From: M50B103 sp041667565
Lineage (GTDB): Bacteria > Fidelibacterota > Fidelibacteria > Fidelibacterales > Fidelibacteraceae
Length of the DNA stretch: 43,562 nucleotides
Direction of reading: 5' to 3'
Assembly: GCA_964572745.1 (NCBI GenBank)
Contig: CAZNFT010000013.1
Location: 1 to 43,562, forward strand
A program made the translations under genes and the position numbers. The notes beneath the pieces were generated by a model, which was given only the letters and a program-made list of their open reading frames with translations, ran no database searches and was not told where the DNA came from. Of the stretch, positions 9,741 to 19,192 are shown piece by piece; position 1 is the stretch's first letter; every line of letters starts with the position of its first letter.

Positions 9741-11635
9741 TGAAAAAAATCTTGAAATATTTAATTCTCCTTTGTTTATTGCTTTCTTCTTTGTCCATTG
9801 CGGCAGAGAAAGAATTGCGTGGTGCATGGATTGCCTGGGCTGGAACAAATGTTCCATCTCGGGCCCTCATCGCTCAATCGATGGATGCTTTAGCTGAGGC
9901 AAATTTTAACATAGTGTACGTTGATGTATGGCGTTATGGTTATCCATACTTTCGTTCACAAGTTTTTAAAGCGCATACAGGTTTATTAACAGACCCCAAT
10001 GTAGAAACAAATCTTGCTCCGGAACGCGATATTTTGGCGGAAATGATCGTTGAAGCTCATCGTGTTGGCCTTGAGGTTGATGCATGGTTTGAAGCTGGGT
10101 TCAATGCCGGCACCTATACGTCTTCTCCAATTTATCAAGCTCATCCCGAGTGGTTAGCAAAAACAAAAAATGGTTCAGTAGCAAATTATGGACAAGCCGG
10201 TCCGTCCTGCATTCATGTATTACCTGAAGTAAAAAACTTTTTGATTGAATTAACACAAGAAGTAGTTCAAAACTACGATATTGATGGCGTTGAATTTGAT
10301 CGAGTTCGTTACCCTCAATTGGATTGTGGTTATGATACATTTACAAAGGAGCTATATAAATCTGAAAAGGGAACTTATCCACCAACATCAGTATCGGATG
10401 CTACGTGGGTAAGGTGGCGAGCTGATAAGCTGACTGAATTCGTCGCAGAAATGTATGATAGTATTAAAATTTTAAATGCCGATGTTACGGTTAGCAATGC
10501 ACCATTACCTTGGGGTTATGAACAGTTTTGCCAAGATTATGCTCCTTGGATAGATGAGGGATATCTTGATATTGTTAGCCCCCAAATGTATATGAATACG
10601 AACTCCAGCTTCGAATGGAGAATGAATACTGAACTAGCTAAAATTTCACGTGATTCTCTTATGTACCCCGGTATTTCTACAGTTTCCAATGGTAATTATA
10701 CAACACCCTCTGAGCTTGTAGCTCAAATTCAAACCTCACGCAATGCGGGATTAAAAGGCAATGTAATATGGTATCATGCCGAATTAATGTATAATTCAAA
10801 TAATTATTTAGACTACTTAAAAGCTAATGCTTATCAAAATAAAGCATATCTGCCATATCGAGATGAAAACTGGGAGCGTAAAGTCCTGATTGTTGATATC
10901 GATAGTTCAGCTGTTAATAAAACGGGTACTTGGACACAATATACCGGTACAAATGTATATGATTATTATAATGGGAGTCATTGTTACATAGCTGAAGCTC
11001 AAAGCGAGGCACACATTCGCTATTCCGCTGATATAGTGGAAAACACTTGGTATACAGTATACGCATTTCAGAATATCCCTAAAAGCATGGCATCAGCGAG
11101 TGATATGACTGCTTTTACAGTTCATTCTGACTCGGGTGATGTATCCGGCATCATAAACCAAAAAACCGCCGGTAATGCCGGGCGTTGGGAAGAGTTAGGT
11201 GTTTATTGGTTTGACATTGGAGTAAATAAAACCATCATGACTTTATCAACTCCCCAAAATGGTAGTGGGTATATATTTGCAGATGCTTTGATGTTGATCC
11301 CTTCACGAAATCCTTTCCATGGCGAAGAGTATGTATACACATCATTAGGTAATAATTCTAAAATTCCTGTGAGTTCAAAATTAGGTCAAAATTATCCCAA
11401 CCCTTTTAATCCCATTACAACCATTGATTATAGCTTGTTTAAAGATTCTAAAATTAATATTTCAGTTTATGATCTAAAGGGTAGAAAAATTAAGACCTTA
11501 ATCAACAAATATATAAGTGCTGGTGAATACAGTGTACAATTTAAAGCAAAAGATATTTCAAGCGGAATATATATTTACACTTTAAGTACTAACGGTATAA
11601 TGACTGAAATGAAAAAAATGACAGTGGTAAAATAA
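9740..11635 (+). CDS. T9SS-secreted GHL10 (DUF187)-type glycosidase with golvesin-like domain
   Basis: This 631-residue protein has a signal peptide (about 1-22). Residues about 24-365 form a family-10-like (GHL10, DUF187) TIM barrel: it opens with ELRGAWIAW, then has NIVYVDVWRYGY, LEVDAWFEAGFNAG and IDGVEFDRVRYP, whose acidic residues near 185-188 are the likely catalytic area. Residues about 378-515 match the golvesin/Xly-type domain (VLIVDIDSS, GTWTQYTG, GYIFADALMLIP). Residues about 545-631 are a Por sorting tail (NYPNPFNPITTIDYSL, YDLKGRKIKTL, SGIYIYTL). GHL10 relatives are linked to peptidoglycan or other polysaccharides. Here it stands beside a phosphodiester glycosidase of the same architecture, suggesting a joint extracellular substrate. 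Confidence 0.86.
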   Translation: MKKILKYLILLCLLLSSLSIAAEKELRGAWIAWAGTNVPSRALIAQSMDALAEANFNIVYVDVWRYGYPYFRSQVFKAHTGLLTDPNVETNLAPERDILAEMIVEAHRVGLEVDAWFEAGFNAGTYTSSPIYQAHPEWLAKTKNGSVANYGQAGPSCIHVLPEVKNFLIELTQEVVQNYDIDGVEFDRVRYPQLDCGYDTFTKELYKSEKGTYPPTSVSDATWVRWRADKLTEFVAEMYDSIKILNADVTVSNAPLPWGYEQFCQDYAPWIDEGYLDIVSPQMYMNTNSSFEWRMNTELAKISRDSLMYPGISTVSNGNYTTPSELVAQIQTSRNAGLKGNVIWYHAELMYNSNNYLDYLKANAYQNKAYLPYRDENWERKVLIVDIDSSAVNKTGTWTQYTGTNVYDYYNGSHCYIAEAQSEAHIRYSADIVENTWYTVYAFQNIPKSMASASDMTAFTVHSDSGDVSGIINQKTAGNAGRWEELGVYWFDIGVNKTIMTLSTPQNGSGYIFADALMLIPSRNPFHGEEYVYTSLGNNSKIPVSSKLGQNYPNPFNPITTIDYSLFKDSKINISVYDLKGRKIKTLINKYISAGEYSVQFKAKDISSGIYIYTLSTNGIMTEMKKMTVVK

Positions 11636-11636
11636 T

Positions 11637-12881
11637 ATGCTATCAAGATTTACAGAAACTCCAAAACGCGACTGGCGATTTCTAAAAGAAGTGAATGAAA
11701 CTCGCTTGTTAGATCTCATCCGCAAAGAGAATGGTATCTCTCGTTCAGATCTGGCTAAAAAGGCCAAAATGTCTAAAACAGCAGTATCTGAAATTATTGG
11801 ACGACTCATGAACACCGGTTTGATCAAAGAAGAAGGAAAAGGAGAGTCAACGTCCCGTGGTGGCAAAAGACCGACATACTTGTTTATTGATCCTAATGGC
11901 GGTTTTGTTTTTGGAATTCAAATTAAACGTACAAGTACATCAATTTCTTTGGCTGATTCTTTAGGTAATGAGATATCACGATCAATTATTGAATATGCCC
12001 CCAATCCAAAACTAGATATTACTTTCAATCTATTTACTGAAACTATGGATCGTATGATTCATGAACAAAAGCGTGATATAGATAAGTTAATTGGAATTGG
12101 AATTGGTGTTCCGGGTATGGTGGACACAAAAAATGGTGAGTTGATTTTAGCAGAAACCCTCGAGGGTTGGGCCAATCAACCATTTGCTGACCTTTTTATA
12201 GATTATTTTGATGCTCCTGTTGTTGTTGATAATGATATTAATATACAAACATGGGGAGAATACCTTTTAGGAGCTGGAGAAAAGCAAAATGATATGGTTT
12301 TGGTTCATATCGGAGATGGTATAGGTGCAGGTATTATTGAAAATGAGGTTTTGGTTCGTGGCATTATGGGCGGTTCAGGAGAAATTGGCTATTTAAGTTT
12401 AAAACCCTATAAAGGCTTACTCAATGAGAATTTATTTTATCATCAAGACCAGAAATATGTCGGTCAACTTTTTTCACGGAAAAATATGATCAAAGCATTT
12501 GAAGATGCTTACATAAGAGCCAAAAATACACCACCGGCTCCTTTTGAAGTCAAAAATATAAAGACCTTCTTTTCTCAGGCCGATTTGGGTGATATGACAG
12601 CTCGAAAGGTCATTGATGATATGTCAATTATTTTGGGTGTTTTGTGTTCTAATTTAATTATCATGCTGAATTCCTCGATGCTCGTTATTTCAGGATCGGC
12701 GTTTAACGATTCTCAGTATTTCCTTCAACAATTACAAAAAGAAATTGGCGAGTATATTGCAGTAACACCCTTGCAACGATCAACTAAGATTGTCTACGGG
12801 CAATTAAATAGTGAAGCGGCCTTAAAAGGTGCTATATCACTTGCCTTAGATATACTCTATAAACCTTTTATCAGGAAATAA
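11637..12881 (+). CDS. ROK-family transcriptional regulator
   Basis: This is a 414-residue cytoplasmic regulator. Residues about 15-75 form a winged helix-turn-helix (SRSDLAKKAKMSKTAVSEII) ending in SRGGKRPTYL, typical of NagC/XylR-type ROK repressors. Residues about 85-405 form the ROK sugar-kinase-like domain (IGIGIGVPGMVD, VVVDNDINIQTWGEYLLG, VLVHIGDGIGAGII). The usual ROK zinc motif (GH...CxCGxxGC) is absent: GEIGY is followed by LSLKPYKGLLNENLF with no Cys cluster. It therefore probably senses a sugar but is not a kinase. It sits inside the operon, 1 base after the GHL10 gene and 5 bases before the phosphodiester glycosidase, so it is likely the local regulator. The palindromes at 14519 and 19154-19185 are candidate operators. 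Confidence 0.88.
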   Translation: MLSRFTETPKRDWRFLKEVNETRLLDLIRKENGISRSDLAKKAKMSKTAVSEIIGRLMNTGLIKEEGKGESTSRGGKRPTYLFIDPNGGFVFGIQIKRTSTSISLADSLGNEISRSIIEYAPNPKLDITFNLFTETMDRMIHEQKRDIDKLIGIGIGVPGMVDTKNGELILAETLEGWANQPFADLFIDYFDAPVVVDNDINIQTWGEYLLGAGEKQNDMVLVHIGDGIGAGIIENEVLVRGIMGGSGEIGYLSLKPYKGLLNENLFYHQDQKYVGQLFSRKNMIKAFEDAYIRAKNTPPAPFEVKNIKTFFSQADLGDMTARKVIDDMSIILGVLCSNLIIMLNSSMLVISGSAFNDSQYFLQQLQKEIGEYIAVTPLQRSTKIVYGQLNSEAALKGAISLALDILYKPFIRK

Positions 12882-12886
12882 AAAGT

Positions 12887-14536
12887 ATGAAACGCTATTT
12901 GTTCTATTTTTTCATTTTTTCATTTTTCACTTTGAGTGCTGATGATATTATCTGGACCAATATTAGCGATGCTTATGAATTTCCCAGTTCTGTAAAATTG
13001 TTTAAAGGAACACGGGTTGCACCCGCTCTTGAATGTTTTTATTTGGATGTAGATTTAAATGATTCACTCATTGCTATTCGTCCTTATAGCTCTAGTTCTG
13101 CAAAGAATGTCAAGCTTTTTGCCCGGGATGTCAATTGTATTGCCGCTGTTAATGGCGGCTATTTTGGGGCAAATATCCCGTATTCAACGGTGATAACACC
13201 TACTGATGTAGAGGCTGTTAATGTTACAGCGGTTACACGTAATTCTCAATCTTATCCACTTATTCGAAGCATGTTCTCACTTAATACAAATTTTGAACCG
13301 ACCATAGATTGGGTTTATCATTTTGGTGTTACAAGAGATGAGGTTTATCGCTTCGCTACGCCTTTAAATTACGCCTATAATGATGCAAGACCTCGTCCGG
13401 CTCCTAAACGAGCCGACGGCATTGCCATGGAAAATATATTATCAGCAATTGGGGGTGGTCCTATTTTGCTTAAAGATAGCAGTGTACACATAACTTACGA
13501 TGAGGAAATAATGTGGGGGAGTGGGGTTGGTCTAAATAATAGCGATCCTAGAACCGCTGTAGCATATACTTCTGACAATCATGTCATAATTTTAACTGCC
13601 GATGGACGCCAAGCGCATAGTGCCGGTCTTAGTATGACCGAAATGGCTGAAATATTTTTAGAAAAAGGATGTATTGAGGCCATGAATCTTGATGGTGGAG
13701 GTTCCACTCAAATGGCGATTCCGGGTGGTTTTATAAACAGACCCTCTGAAGAAAGACCTGTACCGGCTATTCTTGCTATCACTTATCGTGATAGTTGTCG
13801 TATTCCTGTCGAAAGTGCTTACAGTTTAATAATTGATACCGAAGACCCTAATTATGTAAGTCGTGCAGGGAGTTGGTTTGCTTCTGCAAACTCCGGATAT
13901 TGGGGTGATACCAAAGCGCTTCTTGGGGGAGTAGGTGATGGTAGCTCGATCTGTCGCTTTTATACAGCTTTAAATGAAACTAGCTCTTGTGATGTTTATG
14001 CCTGGTGGGTAGCAGATCCCAATAGAAGTTCTGATTCACCTTTCGTGATTATTCATCAGGATGGTCGTGATACTGTTCGTGTAAATCAACAGGAGAACCA
14101 TGCAAAATGGAATTATCTCGGTAATTATACCTTTACTTCTGATCCTGAGATGGCAGTGATACTTAGCAATTTAACGTCAAAGGGCAATTATGTTGTAGCT
14201 GATGCCATAAAACTTAGTTCAAATTCTCCGATAACAATCGCAGAATCTACATCAGCCAAACCATGTGTCTCTTTAGATCCAGCACTACTATCTATTTATC
14301 CCAATCCCTTTAATCCCTATACAGTCATATCTTATGATCTACCAATAGAATCTGACATTTTACTCCGTCTTTTAGATTTAAATGGTAATACTTTGAATAC
14401 CATAATAAATCAAAAACAAGTAGCCGGGCATTACAACATATTTTTAGATGGCTCAGATTATCCGAGTGGTTTGTATATATGTGCACTGAGCTATGAGGGA
14501 AAGCAAATTAACAAAAAGATCACTTTATTAAAGTGA
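12887..14536 (+). CDS. T9SS-secreted phosphodiester glycosidase (NAGPA domain) with golvesin-like domain
   Basis: This 549-residue protein has a short signal peptide (about 1-19). Residues about 75-300 form a phosphodiester glycosidase domain (PF09992, the fold of the human uncovering enzyme NAGPA). Diagnostic segments are CIAAVNGGYFG (about 81-91), ISAIGGGPILL-like LSAIGGGPILL, DPRTAVAYT and the strongly conserved MNLDGGGSTQMA near 264-275. Residues about 308-445 are a golvesin-like domain (LIIDTEDPNYVSRAGSW, then YVVADAIKL). Residues about 465-549 are a Por sorting tail (IYPNPFNPYTVISYDL, LDLNGNTLNTI, SGLYICAL). The family hydrolyses sugar-1-phosphodiester bonds, so extracellular removal of a GlcNAc-1-P-type cap is the likely role. 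The exact substrate is inferred only from family and context. Confidence 0.87.
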   Translation: MKRYLFYFFIFSFFTLSADDIIWTNISDAYEFPSSVKLFKGTRVAPALECFYLDVDLNDSLIAIRPYSSSSAKNVKLFARDVNCIAAVNGGYFGANIPYSTVITPTDVEAVNVTAVTRNSQSYPLIRSMFSLNTNFEPTIDWVYHFGVTRDEVYRFATPLNYAYNDARPRPAPKRADGIAMENILSAIGGGPILLKDSSVHITYDEEIMWGSGVGLNNSDPRTAVAYTSDNHVIILTADGRQAHSAGLSMTEMAEIFLEKGCIEAMNLDGGGSTQMAIPGGFINRPSEERPVPAILAITYRDSCRIPVESAYSLIIDTEDPNYVSRAGSWFASANSGYWGDTKALLGGVGDGSSICRFYTALNETSSCDVYAWWVADPNRSSDSPFVIIHQDGRDTVRVNQQENHAKWNYLGNYTFTSDPEMAVILSNLTSKGNYVVADAIKLSSNSPITIAESTSAKPCVSLDPALLSIYPNPFNPYTVISYDLPIESDILLRLLDLNGNTLNTIINQKQVAGHYNIFLDGSDYPSGLYICALSYEGKQINKKITLLK

Positions 14537-14537
14537 T
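14519..14537. promoter_or_regulatory. Perfect 19-bp palindrome overlapping a TATAAT box
   Basis: ATCACTTTA-T-TAAAGTGAT is perfectly symmetrical. It spans the stop codon of the phosphodiester glycosidase gene and its last base begins a perfect TATAAT (14537-14542), 22 bases upstream of the next ATG. AGGAG at 14555-14559 is the ribosome binding site of that gene. This is a good operator candidate for separate control of the 1503-residue protein, perhaps by the ROK regulator. No good -35 box is visible, so the promoter itself is uncertain. No U-tract follows, so it is not a clear terminator. Confidence 0.4.
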
Positions 14538-14564
14538 ATAATATATTAACTAAAGGAGTTAAAC

Positions 14565-17500
14565 ATGAAAAAGGCCTTATTGATTATTTTGGCTTTGCTG
14601 ATGACCTTCTCCGCGTTCGGTCAAATGACAACGCTTTGGGAAAAATCGGCAGCAGGGTCAAGTATGCCGAGCTGGTTTGATACAGCTCACTTGACTCGTG
14701 GATTTGCCTATGGTCAAGTAGATGGACAAGACAGACTTTTGGTTGTTTCACGAAATGGTGGAAACAATCTTTATGTCTTGAACGCTACGACAGGAGATTC
14801 ACTAAGTAAATTAGATGCTACCGGCATTAGCGGTGGTACCTACCACATCTCTGATGCAGCCATCTCTGAAGATGGTGACATCTATGTCTGTAATTTGGCT
14901 TTAAACACTACATTGAAAGTGTATAAATGGGATGATGTGGATTCTGCATCGACTCTAGCCATTTCCTTCCCATACACTGCAGGTCGTATTGGTGACAAAA
15001 TGAGTGTTTACGGTTCAGCAGATGATAATTCATTAGAGTTTTTCTTTGCTGATGTAAATAATGCGCAGATTGTTCATTTTTCAACTATGGATAAGGGTGT
15101 AACATTTGTAGCGGACACTATAGCTGTAGAAGACAAGGGCGGCTCATCATCTGTTGCTCTTGCAGATGATGGAGTTATCTATCATAATTCGTCAGGCAAT
15201 TATTTAAAGCGCTATGAAGGCGCATCATCTTCAGTGATCTCAGGTTCTGTTCTTGGAACAGGAAGCAATGCAAGTGAATTTATCTTTACAGATGCTGCTA
15301 ATAATGAATATATCGCTGTTTATCAGTATGGTGGTAGCAATGAAAATTCTCGAATCATCAAAGTTCCGAACGGTGATCTTGCCGAAGCTTCAACTTATAA
15401 ATTAACGCCAACTCTTGGTTCAAATAGTAATGCCAATGGTGCTGGTGATGTTGGTGTTAAAGATAATGGTGACGGTACTTACAATGTTTATGTTCTTTCA
15501 TGTAATAATGGTATCGGCGCATATAAATTCGAATTTCCCGTTCCTCCCCTCGATCCTGTCAATATGACAAGCAATTGGGAAGTATGGGGAGATGCTTATT
15601 CGTTCTTCGCTTCCGGTGGTGACGCTGCACGCGGTATGGGTTATAATCCTGCTACAGGCAATGTTTTAATTGCTTCTCGCTCTGGTGGTGCATACGTTCA
15701 TGTTCTTGATGGTGCAAGTGGAGCTGCTATTGATACACTTGATATGACAGGTGTTACGGGTGGTTTCTATGGTATTTCCCTCATGAAAGCAGATGCAGAC
15801 GATGCCGGAGTTATTTATGCATGTAATCTTGCAAGCGGTGCTGACTTTAAAGTCTATCGTTGGGCCGATGAAGATGCTGTACCTACTGTTGCCTTGCAAT
15901 TAGCTGTTACATCGCGTTTTGGGGATGTGTTTGAAGTATCAGGTTCAGGTGTGAATACTAAATTATATGCTTCTGCTCGCGGTGCTACAGAAATAAAAGT
16001 ATTTGGTACAAGCGATGGCGTAAATTTTTCTGAAGTACAATCAATTCCGATTGCAGCGGCAGCTGCCGATGGTGGTATTTCTGTTGTTAATGAAGAAATG
16101 CTTTGGATCAATGCAGCATGGAAAAATGCAAGCTTGATCGATACAGCCGGAACCCTGATTGCCGCATTAGAACTTCCTGAAAGTTACTATGGCAATGTGC
16201 AGTACATCCAGGCCGCGAATGGTGCAAAACTTCTTGCAATGAATACAAATCATAATGCCGGAAATCGTAGAAAAGTTGAGGTCTTCAATGTTAGCGATCC
16301 AATGCTCCCTGAACTATGGGCAAGCGCTGAAATGGGTAATATTGAAAAATCTAACGGTAATGTTGCAGGTAACTTAAAATATGATCTAAATGTAGATGGT
16401 ACGATTACATTATATCAAATGGCAACTAATAATGCTATTGCTTCATGGACGCTTGAGGTTCCTGAAGTAGTTGAAATTTTAGATATTGCTGATGTAAAAG
16501 CAGATAGCAATAATGATTTTGTACCAGATCTTCTTGATTCTACGGTAACTATTCGTGGTACTGTTTTTACACCAAATTATGTCGCTGGAAGTACAAGCAT
16601 TTATATTCAAGATGCAACAGGTGGTATAAATGTTTTTAGATATGGTGTTGAAACATCTTTCAACAAAGGTGACATAATCCAAGTTACCGGTACAGTAGAT
16701 CATTATAATGGACTTACCGAGCTTGTATTTGCATCTATTGATGATATTACTTTACTTTCTTCAGATGCCCCGGTTTTCCCAACGCTTGTCAGCCTTTCAG
16801 ATCTTGGTGAGGACATCGAAGGGAATTATGTTAAAGTAGAGCGTGTTAAACTTGTTGATCCTTCGGCATGGCCTGCAGAGGGTAGCTCTGCTAACTTGGA
16901 AGTAACAGACGGTGTTGATACGGTTATATTCCGTATAGATAGTGATTCTGATCTCGATGGTCAAGTAGCTCCTACATGGGAATTTGATTTGGTCGGCGTG
17001 GCAACACAATATGACTTTAGCCCCCCTTATGATGATGGCTATCAATTTTTAGGTACTTTCTATAATGATCTAACCATATATTCACCCGTATTAACTGAAT
17101 TAGATGAAAATTTTGAATCATGGACAGAACTCGATCCCGAATGGTATTTCGAGAATATACGGCTTGCAAACGATGCTTATGCATTAGAAGGTACCGGTAA
17201 ATATCTGGGTCTTGCGACTCGTGATTCTGCCGGTTTAATTATGACACCATCTATAGAAGATCCTCAACAATTGACATTCTATATATCTGAACATACGGGT
17301 GGATCAGATGTTTGGGATCTTAAAGTTGTTCTTATTGGTTTTAATGGTATCCCCGGTGATACATTACTTACAGTCTCTGCGCCCGGTGACTTTGATTGGC
17401 ATAAATATACAGTTAATATCGATAGAGCTGGCATCCATTCGATAGCCTTCTTTGCCAATCCGGTAAGTTCCGGTTCATTCTATATTGATCAAATTTCAGT

Positions 17501-19076
17501 TAAAGCTCCTGCGGCTGAAGCTGAACTAAGTAAAGAATCTGTTGATTTTGCTACAGTCGATGTGAATACAAATTCAGTTGTTTCATTGTATTTGAATAAT
17601 GTAGCAGGAAGCGGTGCAGAAAATCTTATTGTTGATAGTCTGCTGGTTGCTCATAATGATTTTACTGCATTGATTGATACTTCTGAAATCGCAGCGGGTG
17701 ATTCAGCTATGATTACTGTCGTATATACCCCCACAGATGAAACGGCTGACAATTGTACATTAATGGTATATACCTCGGCCGGTGTGGTTTCTGCTACGCT
17801 GAGCGGTAATGGAAAAATTGTTTGGCCTTTAGATTGGCGTGTAAGCGCGGATGTCGACTGGATGGGCGTAACGGCCAATGCACCTCGCAGTATGGCCTAC
17901 AGTGCAAAATCCGGCAATCTATATTTTGTAGCACATCCTAATGGCTATGGCGATTATATAAAAGCCGTTTCTACAGTTGATGGTAGCGTAATAAAAGATC
18001 TTGCATTTTTAGATCCTATGCCTTCAGCGGGTTATATAAAAATCAATGCTGTTGCTGCAACGAGTGATGGACAGATCTTCTCATCTAACCTATCATCAGG
18101 TTCTACATTTAATTTATTCCGCAATGCGGATGAAAATGCAGATATGAATCTTGCTTATAGTGGTACTCAAATTCCTATTCGTGTTGGCGATGCACTGGCG
18201 GCTAGCGGTGAAGGAACAGACACTAAAGTTTATGTATCCGGAAGCGGTGCGCCTTTTGTTTACGTATTTAATACGGCAGACGGTGAGAACTTTACATTAG
18301 CTGATAGTATTGCTATTACAGCTGGAGCCGCTTCACGCGGTATTGCTCCGGTCCAAAATGGAGATTATCTCTTCATTAATGGTACGAGTACTGCTCCTAT
18401 GTATGTAAAGTCGGATGGCACTGTTTTATATACTTTCGATACAGCTGTCGTACCTTCGGGAACAGCTATCAATTACTTTGAAGTTGAGAATTCAGACGGT
18501 ATTCGCAGATTTGTGGGTATTACAAATGCTTGGAGCTCAGGAACCAAAGTTGTTGAATTGCTGGGAGCACTGGGCGATGATCTATGTTCTTCATTGAATA
18601 TTATTGCGGCACCTACTGATAATTATAAAGTTAATTCAAATGCGAATGCAACCGGTATGGCAATTTATGATGTCTATGAAAATGCATTAGTTGAATTAAT
18701 CACAAATAATGGTGTTTCAGCATATAGTTTTGAAAAAATTGAAGCTAATCCAGTTATTCCTGAACGCGATACCACAGCCATTGCTGATGGAGTTCCCGCG
18801 AAATTTGAATTGTATCAAAACTATCCAAACCCATTTAATCCAACCACTACCATACGTTTTGATCTTCCCATGGATGCTCAAGTACACTTAGCAATCTATG
18901 ATATTAGTGGACGTAAGATCGTAACACTTGTAAACGGCAATATGTCTGCCGGTTACTCTCAGGTAGTTTGGAATGGTTCAGATTTTAATGGAAATCCTGT
19001 TTCTAGTGGTCTGTATATTTACAAACTTCAAGCTAACAATATGATTGACATTAAAAAGATGACTTTCTTGAAATAA
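14565..19076 (+). CDS. Giant T9SS-secreted multi-propeller surface protein
   Basis: This 1503-residue protein has a signal peptide (about 1-19, ending SAFGQ) and a strong AGGAG site. Domain order as read: two DUF4623-like propeller modules at about 20-330 (LTRGFAYGQVDGQDRLLVVSR) and 333-630 (AARGMGYNPATGNVLIASR); an OB-fold/DUF5689-like domain at about 636-745 (VTIRGTVFTPNYVAGSTSIY, then KGDIIQVTGTVDHYNGLTEL) and a spacer; a choice-of-anchor jelly-roll at about 845-980 (ENFESW, FYIDQISV); an HYDIN/choice-of-anchor-D Ig domain at about 985-1085; a third propeller at about 1086-1410 (APRSMAYSAKSGNLYFVA); and a Por sorting tail from about 1414 (YQNYPNPFNPTTTIRFDLP, SGLYIYKLQ). It is probably a long surface binding or adhesive protein. 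No catalytic motif was recognised. Confidence 0.82.
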   Translation: MKKALLIILALLMTFSAFGQMTTLWEKSAAGSSMPSWFDTAHLTRGFAYGQVDGQDRLLVVSRNGGNNLYVLNATTGDSLSKLDATGISGGTYHISDAAISEDGDIYVCNLALNTTLKVYKWDDVDSASTLAISFPYTAGRIGDKMSVYGSADDNSLEFFFADVNNAQIVHFSTMDKGVTFVADTIAVEDKGGSSSVALADDGVIYHNSSGNYLKRYEGASSSVISGSVLGTGSNASEFIFTDAANNEYIAVYQYGGSNENSRIIKVPNGDLAEASTYKLTPTLGSNSNANGAGDVGVKDNGDGTYNVYVLSCNNGIGAYKFEFPVPPLDPVNMTSNWEVWGDAYSFFASGGDAARGMGYNPATGNVLIASRSGGAYVHVLDGASGAAIDTLDMTGVTGGFYGISLMKADADDAGVIYACNLASGADFKVYRWADEDAVPTVALQLAVTSRFGDVFEVSGSGVNTKLYASARGATEIKVFGTSDGVNFSEVQSIPIAAAAADGGISVVNEEMLWINAAWKNASLIDTAGTLIAALELPESYYGNVQYIQAANGAKLLAMNTNHNAGNRRKVEVFNVSDPMLPELWASAEMGNIEKSNGNVAGNLKYDLNVDGTITLYQMATNNAIASWTLEVPEVVEILDIADVKADSNNDFVPDLLDSTVTIRGTVFTPNYVAGSTSIYIQDATGGINVFRYGVETSFNKGDIIQVTGTVDHYNGLTELVFASIDDITLLSSDAPVFPTLVSLSDLGEDIEGNYVKVERVKLVDPSAWPAEGSSANLEVTDGVDTVIFRIDSDSDLDGQVAPTWEFDLVGVATQYDFSPPYDDGYQFLGTFYNDLTIYSPVLTELDENFESWTELDPEWYFENIRLANDAYALEGTGKYLGLATRDSAGLIMTPSIEDPQQLTFYISEHTGGSDVWDLKVVLIGFNGIPGDTLLTVSAPGDFDWHKYTVNIDRAGIHSIAFFANPVSSGSFYIDQISVKAPAAEAELSKESVDFATVDVNTNSVVSLYLNNVAGSGAENLIVDSLLVAHNDFTALIDTSEIAAGDSAMITVVYTPTDETADNCTLMVYTSAGVVSATLSGNGKIVWPLDWRVSADVDWMGVTANAPRSMAYSAKSGNLYFVAHPNGYGDYIKAVSTVDGSVIKDLAFLDPMPSAGYIKINAVAATSDGQIFSSNLSSGSTFNLFRNADENADMNLAYSGTQIPIRVGDALAASGEGTDTKVYVSGSGAPFVYVFNTADGENFTLADSIAITAGAASRGIAPVQNGDYLFINGTSTAPMYVKSDGTVLYTFDTAVVPSGTAINYFEVENSDGIRRFVGITNAWSSGTKVVELLGALGDDLCSSLNIIAAPTDNYKVNSNANATGMAIYDVYENALVELITNNGVSAYSFEKIEANPVIPERDTTAIADGVPAKFELYQNYPNPFNPTTTIRFDLPMDAQVHLAIYDISGRKIVTLVNGNMSAGYSQVVWNGSDFNGNPVSSGLYIYKLQANNMIDIKKMTFLK

Positions 19077-19098
19077 TAGTATTTTTGAACTTAAATAG

Positions 19099-19134
19099 AA
19101 AGATCCGGTAGGTACTTGTGCCTACCGGGTCTTT
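19099..19134 (+). terminator. Rho-independent terminator of the first block
   Basis: A 14-bp stem (AAAGATCCGGTAGG at 19099-19112 with CCTACCGGGTCTTT at 19121-19134, one G-T pair) encloses an 8-base loop and runs into TTTTC. It starts 22 bases after the stop of the 1503-residue protein and separates the secreted block from the cytoplasmic operon. Confidence 0.93.
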
Positions 19135-19153
19135 TCTTTAACTTTATGCAAGC

Positions 19154-19185
19154 TCACTAGTGAATAAATTTCACAACGATGTGAA
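19154..19185. promoter_or_regulatory. Two palindromes in front of the nine-gene operon
   Basis: TCACTAGTGA (19154-19163) is a perfect palindrome. TTCACA-ACGA-TGTGAA (19170-19185) has perfect 6-bp arms and reaches the ribosome binding site of the permease gene. Both show TCAC/GTGA half-sites like the palindrome at 14519-14537. Lying between terminator and first gene, they are candidate operators, possibly for the ROK protein. The half-site order is inverted relative to a CRP site, so CRP is unlikely. Confidence 0.4.
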
Positions 19186-19192
19186 GGGTATT

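Noticed and set aside
19160..19192. Upstream GTG start for the permease
   Set aside because: It lies within the palindromic control region, lacks a ribosome binding site and adds a polar extension before the first helix. ATG 19193 has GAAGGG.
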